Positions 8,566 to 18,712 of a stretch of 64,000 nucleotides of DNA are shown piece by piece. Every line of letters begins with the position of its first letter. The stretch's first letter is position 1. Below the pieces are notes generated by a model. The model was given only the letters and a program-made list of their open reading frames with translations, was not told where the DNA came from and ran no database searches. The position numbers were made by a program, and so were the translations under genes. This DNA comes from Oscillospiraceae bacterium (GTDB lineage Bacteria; Bacillota; Clostridia; Oscillospirales; Oscillospiraceae): assembly GCA_015067995.1 (NCBI GenBank), contig SVLJ01000010.1, positions 1 to 64,000 on the forward strand, written 5' to 3'.

Positions 8566-10449
8566 TTATGCCTCTTCGGTTTCCTCTGCGGAAGCATTCT
8601 CCGGGACGGGGGGCTCTTCCGTTTCTCCGAACACGGCAAGGAACTCCTTGCGGTCCATGGTCTCGTTGGCCAGCAGGTACTGGGCCACGTCCTCCAGAGC
8701 CTGACGGTTCTCCGTCAGCAGCTTCTCGCAGCGATCGTAGGCGGCGGCGATGACGGCCTTGACCTCTTCATCGATCTGCGCCGCCACATGCTCGGAGTAG
8801 CTGCGGCCCTGTGCCATGGTGCGTCCGATGAACACCTCGTCACGACCGGAGTCGAAGCAGACGGTGCCGATCTTTTCGCTCATGCCGTAAGCCGCCACCA
8901 TCCGGTGGGCGATCTGGGTGGCACGCTGGATGTCGTTGGACGCGCCGGTGGACACATCGCCCAGCACCAGCTTCTCCGCCACACGGCCGCCCAGCAGGGA
9001 GACGATCTGATCCTCCATATACCGCTTGGAGAGGTAGGAGCGATCCTCCTCCGGCAGGGAGATGGTCATACCGCCGGTCTGTCCCCGGGGGATGATGGAG
9101 ATCTGATTGACGGGGTCGTGATCCGGCAGCACGTGCATCACCACGGCGTGACCGGCCTCGTGATAGGCGGTGAGATTGCGCTCATGCTGGGGAATGACCC
9201 GGCTGCGCTTTTCCGGGCCTGCGATGACCTTGATCTTGGCCTCCTTCATATCCGCCATGGAGATGAAGCGGCGCTCGTTGCGGGCGGCCAGCAGAGCGGC
9301 CTCGTTGACGAGATTCTCCAGATCCGCGCCGGTGAAGCCCGGCGTGCCTCTTGCCACCTCGTCCAGAGAAACGTCCTCTGCCAGTGGCTTATCCTTGGCA
9401 TGGACATCCAGAATTTCCCGACGACCCTTGATGTCCGGCAGACCCACATAAACCTGACGGTCGAAGCGGCCGGGACGCAGCAGAGCGGGGTCCAGCACGT
9501 CGGCACGGTTGGTGGCGGCCAGCACCACCACACCCTCGTTGCGGCCGAAACCGTCCATTTCCACCAGCAGCTGGTTGAGGGTCTGCTCGCGCTCGTCGTT
9601 GCCGCCGCCAAGGCCGGTGCCGCGCTGACGGCCCACGGCGTCGATCTCGTCGATGAAGACGATGGCGGGTGCGCGTTTTTTGGCCTGATCGAACAGGTCG
9701 CGGACGCGGCTTGCGCCCACGCCCACATACAGCTCCACAAAGTCGGAGCCGGAAATGGTCAGAAACTCCACACCGGCCTCACCGGCCACAGCCTTGGCAA
9801 GGAGGGTCTTACCGGTACCCGGCGGGCCCACCAGCAGCACGCCCTTGGGGATGCGCGCGCCCAGTGCGATATACTTCTGAGGGTCCTTCAGGAAGCCCAC
9901 GATCTCCCGCAGCTCCTCCTTCTCCTCATCGGCGCCGGCCACGTCACGGAAGGTGACGGTCTTATCCTTGTCGGAAAGGGATCGGACGTTGGCTGTGCCG
10001 AACTTGTTCATCCGGTCTCCGCCGCCGGACCGCCGCCCGGCCAGGAAATACCAGAACAGCATTCCGCCGCCCAGCACCAGCGCGTAGGGCAGCAGGATCT
10101 CCAGCCAGTTGGGCTTGGCAGGCTCGGGATAGTCGTAGGAGGTGATGATGCCCCTGGCGGCCTGTTCCTTCACAAGGTCGCCGAAGTCATCGTAGAACAG
10201 CTGGAAGTCGTAGAGCTGATAGTGCAGCGTTTCGCTGCCCTCTGCGGCATCCCGAATTTTCATCACCAGCACCAGATCGGAGGTAATGGTGAACTCCTCC
10301 ACCTTCTCCTGCTCAAAGAGCTGGCGCACCTGAGAGTAGCCGGGCTTCTCGCCGCCCATGGTGCTCTCCACCACCCACATAAGGCACGCGGCGAACACCA
10401 GCAGCAGCATCAGATATCCCGGAGCGAATCCGCTCTTTCTTTGTTTCAC
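8566..10449 (-). CDS. ftsH: ATP-dependent zinc metalloprotease FtsH
   Basis: 627 residues. Two N-terminal transmembrane helices (about 10-27 and 117-137) bracket an extracytoplasmic FtsH domain. The AAA+ ATPase follows with Walker A GPPGTGKT (208-215), Walker B VFIDEID (264-270) and the second region of homology ending RPGRFDRQV. The M41 protease has HEAGH at 430-434. FtsH degrades misfolded membrane proteins and unstable regulators at the inner face of the membrane. The start is GTG, overlapping the hpt stop in GTGA; GGAGG lies inside hpt. It is last in the tilS-hpt-ftsH group, a conserved Firmicute order. Confidence 0.97.
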   Translation of the reverse strand: MKQRKSGFAPGYLMLLLVFAACLMWVVESTMGGEKPGYSQVRQLFEQEKVEEFTITSDLVLVMKIRDAAEGSETLHYQLYDFQLFYDDFGDLVKEQAARGIITSYDYPEPAKPNWLEILLPYALVLGGGMLFWYFLAGRRSGGGDRMNKFGTANVRSLSDKDKTVTFRDVAGADEEKEELREIVGFLKDPQKYIALGARIPKGVLLVGPPGTGKTLLAKAVAGEAGVEFLTISGSDFVELYVGVGASRVRDLFDQAKKRAPAIVFIDEIDAVGRQRGTGLGGGNDEREQTLNQLLVEMDGFGRNEGVVVLAATNRADVLDPALLRPGRFDRQVYVGLPDIKGRREILDVHAKDKPLAEDVSLDEVARGTPGFTGADLENLVNEAALLAARNERRFISMADMKEAKIKVIAGPEKRSRVIPQHERNLTAYHEAGHAVVMHVLPDHDPVNQISIIPRGQTGGMTISLPEEDRSYLSKRYMEDQIVSLLGGRVAEKLVLGDVSTGASNDIQRATQIAHRMVAAYGMSEKIGTVCFDSGRDEVFIGRTMAQGRSYSEHVAAQIDEEVKAVIAAAYDRCEKLLTENRQALEDVAQYLLANETMDRKEFLAVFGETEEPPVPENASAEETEEA

Positions 10450-10997
10450 TTGGCATAGACCTCCGGTTTCAGAACGCCGATATACGGCAGATTGCGGTAG
10501 TTCTGGGCATAGTCCAGACCGTAGCCCACCACGAACTCATCCGGCACGGTGATGCCGACAAACTCGGCGGTGATGGCCTTGGCGCGGCGGGCGGGCTTAT
10601 CCAGCAGAGTGGCAATGGTGACGGAGGCTGCGCCCTTGGTCAGCAGATATTCCTTCAAAAAGGCCAGCGTGTTGCCGGAGTCCAGAATATCCTCCACCAC
10701 GATGATATCCCGGCCGGTGATATCCTGACGCAGATCGTAGTTGATCTGGACGCGGCCGGAGAACTCGGTGGCGTTCTGATAAGAGGACAGCGCCATAAAC
10801 TCCAGATCGCTCTTCAGAGGGCAGGCGCGGACAAGGTCGGCCATGAAGATAAAGCTTCCCTTCAGCACGCCCAGAAACAAGGGATTCTTCCCCTGAAAGC
10901 GCTCTGCGATCTCTGCGCCCAGCGCTTCCACACGCGCCTTCAGTTCTTCCTCGGTAACCAGGACCTTCAGAATATCCTTTTCCATTTCATGCACCAT
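10446..10997 (-). CDS. hpt: hypoxanthine phosphoribosyltransferase
   Basis: 183 residues, with the PRPP-binding signature [11 protein letters not shown] and a flexible-loop region around ALSSYQNAT. It salvages hypoxanthine (and usually guanine) to nucleotides in the cytosol. The start at 10997 is set by GAGGAG seven bases upstream; the first 11 bases overlap the end of tilS. The ATG at 10985 would be the alternative. It lies in the classical tilS-hpt-ftsH order known from Bacillus. Confidence 0.95.
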   Translation of the reverse strand: MVHEMEKDILKVLVTEEELKARVEALGAEIAERFQGKNPLFLGVLKGSFIFMADLVRACPLKSDLEFMALSSYQNATEFSGRVQINYDLRQDITGRDIIVVEDILDSGNTLAFLKEYLLTKGAASVTIATLLDKPARRAKAITAEFVGITVPDEFVVGYGLDYAQNYRNLPYIGVLKPEVYAK

Positions 10998-12321
10998 GGC
11001 GATTCTCCTCTGTTTCTATATAATGTTGATAAAATGTGACAAACACCGTCTCCGGATGGGAGCCCGATGCAAAATCCTGATCCATGCCGATCCCCGGCAC
11101 AACGGCGCACTGTCCGTTGACCCGCAGCACCGGAAGCCGGTCACGCTGCTCCGGAGAGATTCCCGCGTCGGCACACAGCCGCTTGAGGCTGCGCCGCCCG
11201 CGGCTGCCGGGGAGGGTCATGCCGTCGTCCCGGCTCCACGGGGTCACCGTCAGCTCCGCACCTGCGGGGACAGACAGCACCCACGCTCCGCTGTCGGCCG
11301 ACAAACACACCTGCCAGCGGCCGAAAAATACCGTTTCACCGATGGTGAGCACAGCCGCCTCCGGCGATTCCTCACTGCGCTGCACCAGAAGATTTCTGCC
11401 GTCCTGCCGGGCAATGACGCCGTAGGGCAGGCGCACCTCCCGTCCGGGCGGCCCCTGCAGAAGTCCGCACACCGCCTCCACATGGGCGGCGGAAAGATCC
11501 TTCCGGTGTCCGCCCACCCGACTCAGCAGTTCCAGCACGCAGCGGCTGCGCACGGCATCGTCCGCCCGCAGGCAGTCCGCTGCGGAGATGCCCAGGCCCC
11601 GTTCCATGGGGTAACATCTGCTCAGCAGTTCCTGTGCCCCACGGGTCAGGGCAGCTTCGTCACGCTCCAGCAGCAGGGCGGTGCGGGTCATGTTCTCCAC
11701 CGCCCGTGGGTTCAGCTCACGCAATACCGGCAGCACCCGATGGCGCAGCACGTTCCGTGCGGCGTCCTCCTGCGCGTTGGTGCTGTCCTCCACCCAGACG
11801 AGGCTCTGCTCCGCGGCGTAGACCGCCAGCTCCGTCCGGGGAATTTCCAGAAAGGGTCTCACGATGCCCTGCCGCTGTGCCGGAATTCCGGTGAGGCCCC
11901 GGAGGCCTGTGCCCCGCAGAAGATTCAGCAGCATAGTCTCGGCATTGTCGTCGGCATGGTGAGCAGTCAGAATGGGGCTCGTTTCCCCCGCCGCCTCCCG
12001 AAGGAAAGCGTAGCGCGCCTCCCGGGCGGCTTCCTCAATGGAAAGTCCCCGTTCCTCCGCCAGCGCTCTGACATCTCCCCGGCCGCAGACCACGGGAATA
12101 CCCCGCTCTGCGCACCAGCCTCGGACGAAGGCCTCGTCCCTGTCGGCTTCCTCCTGCCGCAGCTGATGGTTGAAATGGGCTGCCGTTACACGGATGCCCC
12201 GCACTCCGCCCCAGCTGTGGAGCAGCTGCAGCAGGCACATGGAATCCATGCCGCCGGACACTGCCGCCAGCACCTCCCGACCGGCAAGACCGGACAGGAC
12301 TTCTTTCGCACGTTCCAGCAT
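10987..12321 (-). CDS. tilS: tRNA(Ile)-lysidine synthase
   Basis: 444 residues with the PP-loop ATP motif SGGMDS at 22-27 and the HxxxD-type region TAHHADDNAETMLLNLLRGTGLRGL. It is followed by substrate-binding and C-terminal TilS domains. It converts C34 of the CAU-anticodon tRNA-Ile to lysidine so that AUA is read as Ile. It starts six bases after the dnaB stop, with a weak AAGAAG ribosome site made from the end of dnaB, so translational coupling is likely. Confidence 0.95.
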   Translation of the reverse strand: MLERAKEVLSGLAGREVLAAVSGGMDSMCLLQLLHSWGGVRGIRVTAAHFNHQLRQEEADRDEAFVRGWCAERGIPVVCGRGDVRALAEERGLSIEEAAREARYAFLREAAGETSPILTAHHADDNAETMLLNLLRGTGLRGLTGIPAQRQGIVRPFLEIPRTELAVYAAEQSLVWVEDSTNAQEDAARNVLRHRVLPVLRELNPRAVENMTRTALLLERDEAALTRGAQELLSRCYPMERGLGISAADCLRADDAVRSRCVLELLSRVGGHRKDLSAAHVEAVCGLLQGPPGREVRLPYGVIARQDGRNLLVQRSEESPEAAVLTIGETVFFGRWQVCLSADSGAWVLSVPAGAELTVTPWSRDDGMTLPGSRGRRSLKRLCADAGISPEQRDRLPVLRVNGQCAVVPGIGMDQDFASGSHPETVFVTFYQHYIETEENRHGA

Positions 12322-12327
12322 AGCTTC

Positions 12328-13683
12328 TTATTCGTCGTCCTCGTCGTAGCGGTTTTCCAGCGTGCTGAAGGCCGTGTATTCCGGCACCCAGCGCAGCTCC
12401 ACCTTGCCGGTCTCGCCGTGGCGGTTCTTGGCGATGATGCACTCGGCGATGTTATGCTTTTCGGAGTCCTCATTATAATAGTCGTCACGATACAAAAACA
12501 TGACGATATCGGCATCCTGCTCGATGGCGCCGGACTCACGCAGGTCGGACAGCATGGGCCGCTTGTCGTCGCGCTTTTCGTTGGCACGGCTCAGCTGGCT
12601 CAGGCAGATCACCGGCACGTTCAGCTCTTTGGCCATGATCTTCAGCATACGGGAGATATCCGACACCACCTGCTGGCGGTTTTCACCGGCATGTCCCTTG
12701 CCTCCGGCGGAGGTCATCAGCTGCAGATAGTCGATGACCACCAGACCGAGATTGTCCAGACGGCGGCACTTGGCGTTCATGTCCGCCACGGTGAGCATGG
12801 GGTTATCGTCGATGCGGATGTCCAAACGGTTCATAATGGTGGCGGCGTCGGCGATCTTCTGCCAGTCGGTCTCCCGGAGATTTCCGGTTTTCAGCCGACC
12901 GTTTTCCACCAGCGCTTCGGAGGCCAGCAGACGGGTCACCAGCTGCTCCGCCGACATTTCCAGTGAGAATACCGCCACGGTCTTCTGAGAGCTCTTGGCC
13001 ACATTCAGCGCCACGTTCAGGGCGAAGGAGGTCTTGCCCATGCCGGGACGGGCGGCCAGCAGCAAAAGGTCGGATTTGTTCAGGCCGGTGATCTTGGCGT
13101 CCACGGCGGAAAGTCCGGTGGACAGACCCGGCAGATGGGTGTCGCTCTCGCTCATTTCCGACAGGCGGTCCAGCACCTCCGGCAGCACCTGCCGCAGAGG
13201 CACCATGTCCCGGGAGCCCTGTCCCCGGCGGATGGCAAAGATCTTCTGCTCCGCCGCCTCCAGCATGTCGGCGGCGTCGCCGGTGCCGTCCTGCACCAGA
13301 GCGGTGATCTCCGAGGCGGCCTGGGCGACAGAGCGCATCAGCGCCTTGTCCCTGACGATCTTCACATACTCCATCACGTTGGCAGAGGTAGGTGTGATCT
13401 CCATCAGCTGGACAAGGTAATTCCGGGTCACCCGCTCGTCGTAGGTGCCGTTGCGCTGCATCTCCTCCGCCACGGTGATGCCGTCCACCGGCTTGGCGTA
13501 GCTGAACATGGAGTAGATGGTCTCAAAGATCTCCCGGTTCTGCCGCAGGTAAAAGTCACCCGGCTGCAGCTTGTCCATGACCTCCTTGATACACTCCGGA
13601 TCAATGAGCATGGAACCCAGAACGGCCTGCTCACCCTCCAGAGAGTGGGGCATCTGCCGCAGCAGCAGATCTTCATTTGCCAT
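12328..13683 (-). CDS. dnaB: replicative DNA helicase DnaB
   Basis: 451 residues. The N-terminal DnaB domain (HSLEGEQAVLGSMLIDPE) is followed by the RecA-like helicase domain with Walker A ARPGMGKT (211-218) and a Walker B-like VVIDYLQL. It unwinds DNA at the replication fork. ATG 13683 is preceded by GAGAGGTG; a GTG three codons further upstream is part of that ribosome site and is unlikely. It lies after rplI as in Bacillus (gdpP-rplI-dnaC). No intein or insertion is seen. Confidence 0.97.
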   Translation of the reverse strand: MANEDLLLRQMPHSLEGEQAVLGSMLIDPECIKEVMDKLQPGDFYLRQNREIFETIYSMFSYAKPVDGITVAEEMQRNGTYDERVTRNYLVQLMEITPTSANVMEYVKIVRDKALMRSVAQAASEITALVQDGTGDAADMLEAAEQKIFAIRRGQGSRDMVPLRQVLPEVLDRLSEMSESDTHLPGLSTGLSAVDAKITGLNKSDLLLLAARPGMGKTSFALNVALNVAKSSQKTVAVFSLEMSAEQLVTRLLASEALVENGRLKTGNLRETDWQKIADAATIMNRLDIRIDDNPMLTVADMNAKCRRLDNLGLVVIDYLQLMTSAGGKGHAGENRQQVVSDISRMLKIMAKELNVPVICLSQLSRANEKRDDKRPMLSDLRESGAIEQDADIVMFLYRDDYYNEDSEKHNIAECIIAKNRHGETGKVELRWVPEYTAFSTLENRYDEDDE

Positions 13684-13733
13684 TGCTGTCACCTCTCGTA
13701 CTTACAAACTTTGCCTGCAATCGGCTTTGCCGA

Positions 13734-14183
13734 TCAGTTTTCCTCGCTGACCATCACGCTGAAGGATGCGCTGATCTCAAAGCCCAGCTTGGCCTTCACC
13801 GTGTAGGTGCCGAAGGACTTGATGGCCTCGTCCAGCACCAGCTTCTGCTTGGGAATATCCAGCGCAAACTGCTTGTTCAGTGCCTCGGAGATCTCCTTGG
13901 TGGTGACGGCGCCGAAGAGGCGTCCGCCGGTACCGGCCTTGGCGGCGATGCGCACGGTGCACTCCTTCAGCTTATTGGCGGTATTCACCGCCTCCTCACG
14001 CTGACGGGCTTCCTCGGCGCGGCGTGCCTTTTCCTTCAGATTCATGGTATTGATGGCATCCGTGGTGGCGGGGATGGCCAGCTTCTTAGGCAGGAGGAAG
14101 TTGCGGGCATAGCCCTCAGACACTTCCACCAGCTGACCCTTCTTGCCCTGACCCTTCACGTCCTGCTGCAAAATCACTTTCAT
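13734..14183 (-). CDS. rplI: 50S ribosomal protein L9
   Basis: 149 residues, full length. The N-terminal signature [20 protein letters not shown] identifies bL9, followed by the long linking helix and C-terminal RNA-binding domain. It is second in the gdpP-rplI-dnaB run, 28 bases after gdpP, with AGGAGA before the ATG. Confidence 0.97.
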   Translation of the reverse strand: MKVILQQDVKGQGKKGQLVEVSEGYARNFLLPKKLAIPATTDAINTMNLKEKARRAEEARQREEAVNTANKLKECTVRIAAKAGTGGRLFGAVTTKEISEALNKQFALDIPKQKLVLDEAIKSFGTYTVKAKLGFEISASFSVMVSEEN

Positions 14184-14211
14184 ATTCGTTTCTCCTTTGC
14201 GGTTATATACA

Positions 14212-16200
14212 TTATCTATCCAGATAGTCCTCGATGGCAGCCATCAGCTGTGTCCGCACGGCTGCGGTATCGGAGTCCTTGACGCGGCCTCCGGCGATGG
14301 TGGAATTTCCGCCGCCGCCCAGTGCCTCCAGGATCACCTGCACGTTGATCTCACCCAGAGACCGGCCGGAGATGGCCACGTCCTCGCCATCCTGATACAG
14401 CACGAAGGACGCACGCACGCCCCGGAGGGTCAGCAGCTCGTCGGCTGCCTGCGCCACCGCCACACGGTCGGTGGTATTTTCCGGCGCGACGCAGACGGCA
14501 ATGCCGTCGAAATGGATCTCCGCGCCCCGGACGATGTCAAACCGTGCCACCACCTCTGTCAGCGTGTTCTGGAACAGCCGCTGCACGGTGACGGTATCGG
14601 CGCCGGCACGGCGCAGGAAGGCTGCCGCCTCGAAGGTACGGCCGCCGGTACGCATGCTGAAATGCTTGGTATCCAGCACGATGCCCGCCAGCAGCGCCAT
14701 AGCCTCCTCATGGATCAGATCAGATGCCTCCACCAGATACTGCAGCAGCTCTGTCACCAGCTCGGAGGCGGAGGAGGCGTAGGGCTCGTGGAAGTTCAGC
14801 GCCGCGTTTTCGATGTAGGAGGCGGCGCGGCGGTGATGATCAATGACGGCCACCCGGTTGCTGGCCTCCAGCACCTGCTGTGCCTGCACCTGATCGGGGC
14901 GGTTGGTGTCCACCACCACCAGCAGGGAACCGGGCTGCATCTCCAGGAAGGCGTCGTCGGGTGAAATGAACACATCGGCGTAGGCCGGGAGCTTTCGCAG
15001 CTCTGAAAGCAGCTCCTTGGCGGCGTTGCGTTCCAGATCGATGATGATCTTGGCCTTCTTGCCCCGCTTACGGGCAATGCAGCACACGCCTGCCGCCGCG
15101 CCCACGGCGTCCATGTCGGCGTAGGTGTGACCCATGACATAGATCTGCCTGGCGTCCTCAATGAGCTCGCCCAGGGCGTTGGCCATGACCCGGGACTTGA
15201 CCTTGGTTCGCTTTTCCGTAGCCTTGGCGCGTCCGCCGTAGAAGCTGAAGTCCAGACGGTTGCGCACCACCGCCTGATCGCCGCCGCGGCTGAGAGCCAT
15301 CTCCAGGGAGAGGCTTGCGTTTCGGTACAGCTCGGCAAACTCGTCGCAGTCCTTGCCGATGCCGATGGAGAGTGTGGCGTTGAGTCCGTCGGCCACTTTG
15401 GTTTCCCGGATGGCGTCCAGCACGGAGAACCGCTGGGCCTCGTAGTCGGCGAAATACTGCTCCTCAAAGATGTAGAGGTAATGGTCTTGATCGGTTTTCA
15501 GCAGCAGGCCCTTCCCTGCCGTCCACTGGTTGATCTTCTCATCGATCTGAGCCAGCACGGCGCTGCGCTGGGTGTCGGGACAGGCCTTCATGAGATCCTC
15601 ATAGTTGTCGATCTGCATAATGGCGATCATAGGACGGCTGGCGTCGTAGGCGGCCTGCAGGGCGTCGGCCTCGGTGGTATCCACCCAGTAGGTGGTGGCC
15701 ACCAGATTCTGCCGTCCGTCCTTGGCCTTGCTGCGCACCATGCTGCCGTAGACCTGGAACATGCGTCCGTTCATCCGTACCCGCTCAGGGCACTCCGTCT
15801 TGCCCTCCAGCAGCCACTGGACGGAGAACTCCGGCACGGTGTCCTCCACCCGCACCTCGAACAGATGCTCCCGTGCTCCGGCCAGCTGCAGGAAATTCTC
15901 GTTGCTCCAGATCACCTCGCCGGTGTCGGGCCGGAAGACCATGATGGGCAGCGGTGAATTGATGAGAGTGGACTTACTGGCGGAATCCACGCTGCCGGTG
16001 AGGCTGTCGATATACTGCAGGACGCTCTGGCGGCGCAGCTTGCTGCTGCTGCGGAAGTAGAAATAGAGCGCCGCGGTGATGAGGATCTCCACCACCGCCA
16101 TGGTGCGGTCCACGGCGAAGGCAGCCAGACCAAAGGCCAGCATAAAGAAGAAATACAGCTTCATGTTGGGTTCCAGCAGGCGGGAGATTTTTTTATGCAT
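14212..16200 (-). CDS. gdpP: GdpP-type cyclic-di-AMP phosphodiesterase (TM-PAS-degenerate GGDEF-DHH/DHHA1)
   Basis: 662 residues. Two N-terminal membrane helices (about 13-45), a PAS-like segment (about 80-130), a degenerate GGDEF domain (the motif reads SRGGDQAVV) and then a DHH phosphoesterase. Metal ligands are H358, D362 and D364 in [15 protein letters not shown] and the DHH at 454-456; a DHHA1 domain closes the protein. Family members hydrolyse c-di-AMP and so control osmolyte uptake and cell-wall stress. ATG 16200 is chosen for its AGGAGA ribosome site; the frame extends further upstream without one. It leads the minus-strand run into rplI and dnaB, as in Bacillus. Confidence 0.95.
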   Translation of the reverse strand: MHKKISRLLEPNMKLYFFFMLAFGLAAFAVDRTMAVVEILITAALYFYFRSSSKLRRQSVLQYIDSLTGSVDSASKSTLINSPLPIMVFRPDTGEVIWSNENFLQLAGAREHLFEVRVEDTVPEFSVQWLLEGKTECPERVRMNGRMFQVYGSMVRSKAKDGRQNLVATTYWVDTTEADALQAAYDASRPMIAIMQIDNYEDLMKACPDTQRSAVLAQIDEKINQWTAGKGLLLKTDQDHYLYIFEEQYFADYEAQRFSVLDAIRETKVADGLNATLSIGIGKDCDEFAELYRNASLSLEMALSRGGDQAVVRNRLDFSFYGGRAKATEKRTKVKSRVMANALGELIEDARQIYVMGHTYADMDAVGAAAGVCCIARKRGKKAKIIIDLERNAAKELLSELRKLPAYADVFISPDDAFLEMQPGSLLVVVDTNRPDQVQAQQVLEASNRVAVIDHHRRAASYIENAALNFHEPYASSASELVTELLQYLVEASDLIHEEAMALLAGIVLDTKHFSMRTGGRTFEAAAFLRRAGADTVTVQRLFQNTLTEVVARFDIVRGAEIHFDGIAVCVAPENTTDRVAVAQAADELLTLRGVRASFVLYQDGEDVAISGRSLGEINVQVILEALGGGGNSTIAGGRVKDSDTAAVRTQLMAAIEDYLDR

Positions 16201-16307
16201 AAAATCCGTCTCCTTCTGTGATTTTCTGTGATTTGTATGGTTTTTCCGCGCATCGGCGGGAACTGTTCTCCGTGCGCGCATAGTTGGGCATATTATAAGA
16301 TTATATC

Positions 16308-16336
16308 AGTATAACAGATTATCCGCAAAGGTGCAA
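16308..16336 (-). promoter_or_regulatory. promoter of the gdpP-rplI-dnaB-tilS-hpt-ftsH run
   Basis: On the minus strand TTGCAC, 17 bases, TATACT, about 105 bases before gdpP. It is the only strong promoter seen upstream of the six genes, whose gaps are 50 bases or less. Confidence 0.7.
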
Positions 16337-16411
16337 GAACAACCCTGCCGCCGATGAAAAAAGTCTTTTTCCGGTTTGCGCAAAAAAATGGTATACATTT
16401 GCGTCTTTCTG

Positions 16412-16743
16412 TGATATACTAATTTGGATGAAGCTCCTCCGGGAGCTGTTTGCTTTGTGTTTTGCCGGGAGTTTGTGTACCTCCGGTCAAAAAAATAGAC
16501 AGGCCTGTCCGCCGCTGCACGCGTGCCGGACACGCCGCCCCCGCGCACCCGACGGAGAACTGACCCGCCTCCCTCCCGACGCGGCAAAAACCGAATATCT
16601 CCCCCACACAGGATGCATTTGTCCTCTCCTTCCGGCGATACAGGGCCGAAAGGAACGGCCATTCGGTGCGGTGCTGTTATTGCGTCCAAAAACGCCCTTT
16701 TCGGGGAGATTTTCCTACATATTGATTGTAAAAGGAGCATTTT
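16412..16743 (+). promoter_or_regulatory. extended -10 promoter and ~320-base leader of RNase J
   Basis: TGATATACT at 16412-16420 is an extended -10. The following ~320 bases hold no convincing gene. They include a short AGCTCC/GGAGCT hairpin just after the start and a perfect 12-bp palindrome at 16498-16509. I cannot match the leader to a known riboswitch. Confidence 0.4.
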
Positions 16744-18411
16744 ATGGCAGAAAAACTGAAAATCATCCCCCTTGGCGGTCTGGACGAGGTGGGCAAGAAC
16801 ATGACCGTATTCGAGCACGGCGGCGAGACCATCGTGGTGGACTGCGGCATGGGCTTCCCCGGCGACGACATGTACGGCATCGATTCCATCATCCCCGACG
16901 TCAGCTATCTGGTGAAGAACAAGGCCCGTATCCGCGGTCTGTTCATCACCCATGGTCACGAGGATCACATCGGTGCCATCCCCTACGTGCTCAAGCAGGT
17001 GAACATCCCCATCTACTGCACCCGCTTCACCGCCGGTCTCATCCGGCTGAAGCTGGAGGAGCACGGCCTCACCAAGTCCACAAAGCTCACCACCGTGGAG
17101 CCCGGTGAAACGGTGAAGGTGGGCAGCAAGTTTCAGGTGGAATTCATCCACGTGAACCATTCCATCGCCGACTCCGTGGCGCTGGCCATCCACACCCGGA
17201 TGGGCACCATTGTCCACACCGGCGACTTCAAGATCGACTCCACCCCCATTGACGGCGACGTCATCGATCTGGCCCGCTTCGGCGAGCTGGGCAAGGCGGG
17301 CGTTCTGGCGCTGCTGGCAGACTCCACCAACGTGGAGCGTCCCGGCTATACCCCCAGCGAAAGTCTGGTGGGCAAGACCTTCATGCGTCAGTTCTCCGGC
17401 TGCAGCGAGCGCATCATCGTCACCACCTTCGCCTCCAACGTCCACCGCATCCAGCAGGTGCTGGACGCTGCCGCCGCCTGTGGCCGGAAGGTGGCCGTCA
17501 CCGGCCGTTCCATGGAGAACATGATGAAGGTCTCCACGGAGCTGGGCTACATGAAGGTGCCCAAGGGCGTCCTCACGGATCTCAACAAGCTGAAGGGTCT
17601 GCCCGCCAACAAGCAGGTCATCGTCACCACCGGCTCTCAGGGCGAGGAAATGAGCGCCCTGTACCGCATGGCCTTCTCCACCCACAAGCAGGTGGAGATC
17701 GGCGCCGGGGACAAGGTCATCATCTCCGCTTCCGCCATCCCCGGCAACGAGGTGACGGTGGGCCGTGTCATCAACGAACTGTTCCGCAAGGGCGTCAACG
17801 TGGTCTATGACCGGGCAGACATGCTCCATGTCTCCGGCCACGCCTGTCAGGAGGAGCTGAAGATCATCCACGCGCTGGTGAAGCCCCGGTTCTTCATTCC
17901 CGTCCACGGCGAGCAGCGGATGCTGCAGATCCACTGCCAGCTGGCCCAGCAGATGGGTATGCCCCGCAACCATGTGGCCATCGCCGAAAACGGCAGCGTC
18001 ATCGAGCTGACCGCCAAGACCATAAAGCTGGGCGGCACCGTCCCCGCCGGCGAGGTGTATGTGGACGGCTCCGGTGTGGGCGATGTGGGCGCGGTGGTCA
18101 TGCGCGACCGCAAGCGTCTGGCAGAGGACGGCATGGTGGTGGTGGTTCTGCCCCTGTCCGACTATGACGGCACCCTCCTCAGCACGCCGGAGATCATCAC
18201 CCGCGGCTTCATCTATGTGAAGGAGTCCGAGGAGATCATGATTGAGCTGCAGAACGTGGCGCTGGAAGCCGTCATCGCCGCCACCGGCCGCCGCAAGCGC
18301 AGCCGGGACGACAACGAGATCAAGGGCGCCGTCAAGAGCGCCGTCAGCAACTACCTCTACAAAATGACCCGCCGCAACCCCATGGTGATCCCCGTGATTA
18401 CAAAGGTCTGA
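16744..18411 (+). CDS. rnj: ribonuclease J
   Basis: 555 residues, the usual length. The metallo-beta-lactamase motif HGHEDH is at 70-75, followed by the beta-CASP domain (DSTNVERPGYTPSE, TTGSQGEE, SGHA) and the C-terminal dimerisation domain. RNase J is the 5'-3' exonuclease and endonuclease that drives RNA turnover and rRNA maturation in Firmicutes. AAAAGGAG stands seven bases before the ATG. It is monocistronic with a strong terminator. Only one paralogue is in the window, so J1 or J2 cannot be assigned. Confidence 0.95.
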   Translation: MAEKLKIIPLGGLDEVGKNMTVFEHGGETIVVDCGMGFPGDDMYGIDSIIPDVSYLVKNKARIRGLFITHGHEDHIGAIPYVLKQVNIPIYCTRFTAGLIRLKLEEHGLTKSTKLTTVEPGETVKVGSKFQVEFIHVNHSIADSVALAIHTRMGTIVHTGDFKIDSTPIDGDVIDLARFGELGKAGVLALLADSTNVERPGYTPSESLVGKTFMRQFSGCSERIIVTTFASNVHRIQQVLDAAAACGRKVAVTGRSMENMMKVSTELGYMKVPKGVLTDLNKLKGLPANKQVIVTTGSQGEEMSALYRMAFSTHKQVEIGAGDKVIISASAIPGNEVTVGRVINELFRKGVNVVYDRADMLHVSGHACQEELKIIHALVKPRFFIPVHGEQRMLQIHCQLAQQMGMPRNHVAIAENGSVIELTAKTIKLGGTVPAGEVYVDGSGVGDVGAVVMRDRKRLAEDGMVVVVLPLSDYDGTLLSTPEIITRGFIYVKESEEIMIELQNVALEAVIAATGRRKRSRDDNEIKGAVKSAVSNYLYKMTRRNPMVIPVITKV

Positions 18412-18436
18412 GGCCGCTTTCCACAGCAGAGACAGC

Positions 18437-18483
18437 GTGCGTTGGAATTTCCGGTTTTTCCGGAAATTCCAACGCACTTTTTT
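18437..18483 (+). terminator. strong rho-independent terminator of rnj
   Basis: A perfect 18-bp stem with GTGCGTTGG at its base and a T5 loop, followed by T6. Confidence 0.9.
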
Positions 18484-18535
18484 ATTATGAAAACCGTCTT
18501 TTTTGTTCTCTATACATATTGTACAATAGTTTTTA

Positions 18536-18545
18536 CCCCCCCCCC
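18536..18545. repeat. homopolymeric C10 tract upstream of the envelope locus
   Basis: Ten consecutive C bases lie about 30 bases upstream of the -35 box of the giant surface protein gene. Long mononucleotide runs are prone to slippage, so this could modulate promoter spacing or an upstream contact; that is inference. Confidence 0.6.
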
Positions 18546-18574
18546 ACTTTATCACATTAATGCATTGTACCCTG

Positions 18575-18603
18575 TTGCTTTTTTCAGTTGTCTGTGCTAC
18601 AAT
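18575..18603 (+). promoter_or_regulatory. promoter of the glycine-rich surface locus
   Basis: TTGCTT, 17 bases, TACAAT. The leader to the start codon is about 105 bases. Confidence 0.65.
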
Positions 18604-18712
18604 ATATCAACTATAAAATGGCCTCGTATAATCAATTCCACATCGTGTGCTGCCCACCGGAATTCCCGGTGATGTGCCGGCATACCATGCATTGCAAACA
18701 GAGGGTTTTCAG

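Noticed and set aside
16306-18555. A 749-codon open frame antisense to RNase J, and similar long antisense frames such as 18767-21568, 5287-7476 and 48159-50000
   Set aside because: These are by-products of high-GC codon use on the other strand. They have no ribosome sites, no coherent domains, and the sense genes are well-established families.
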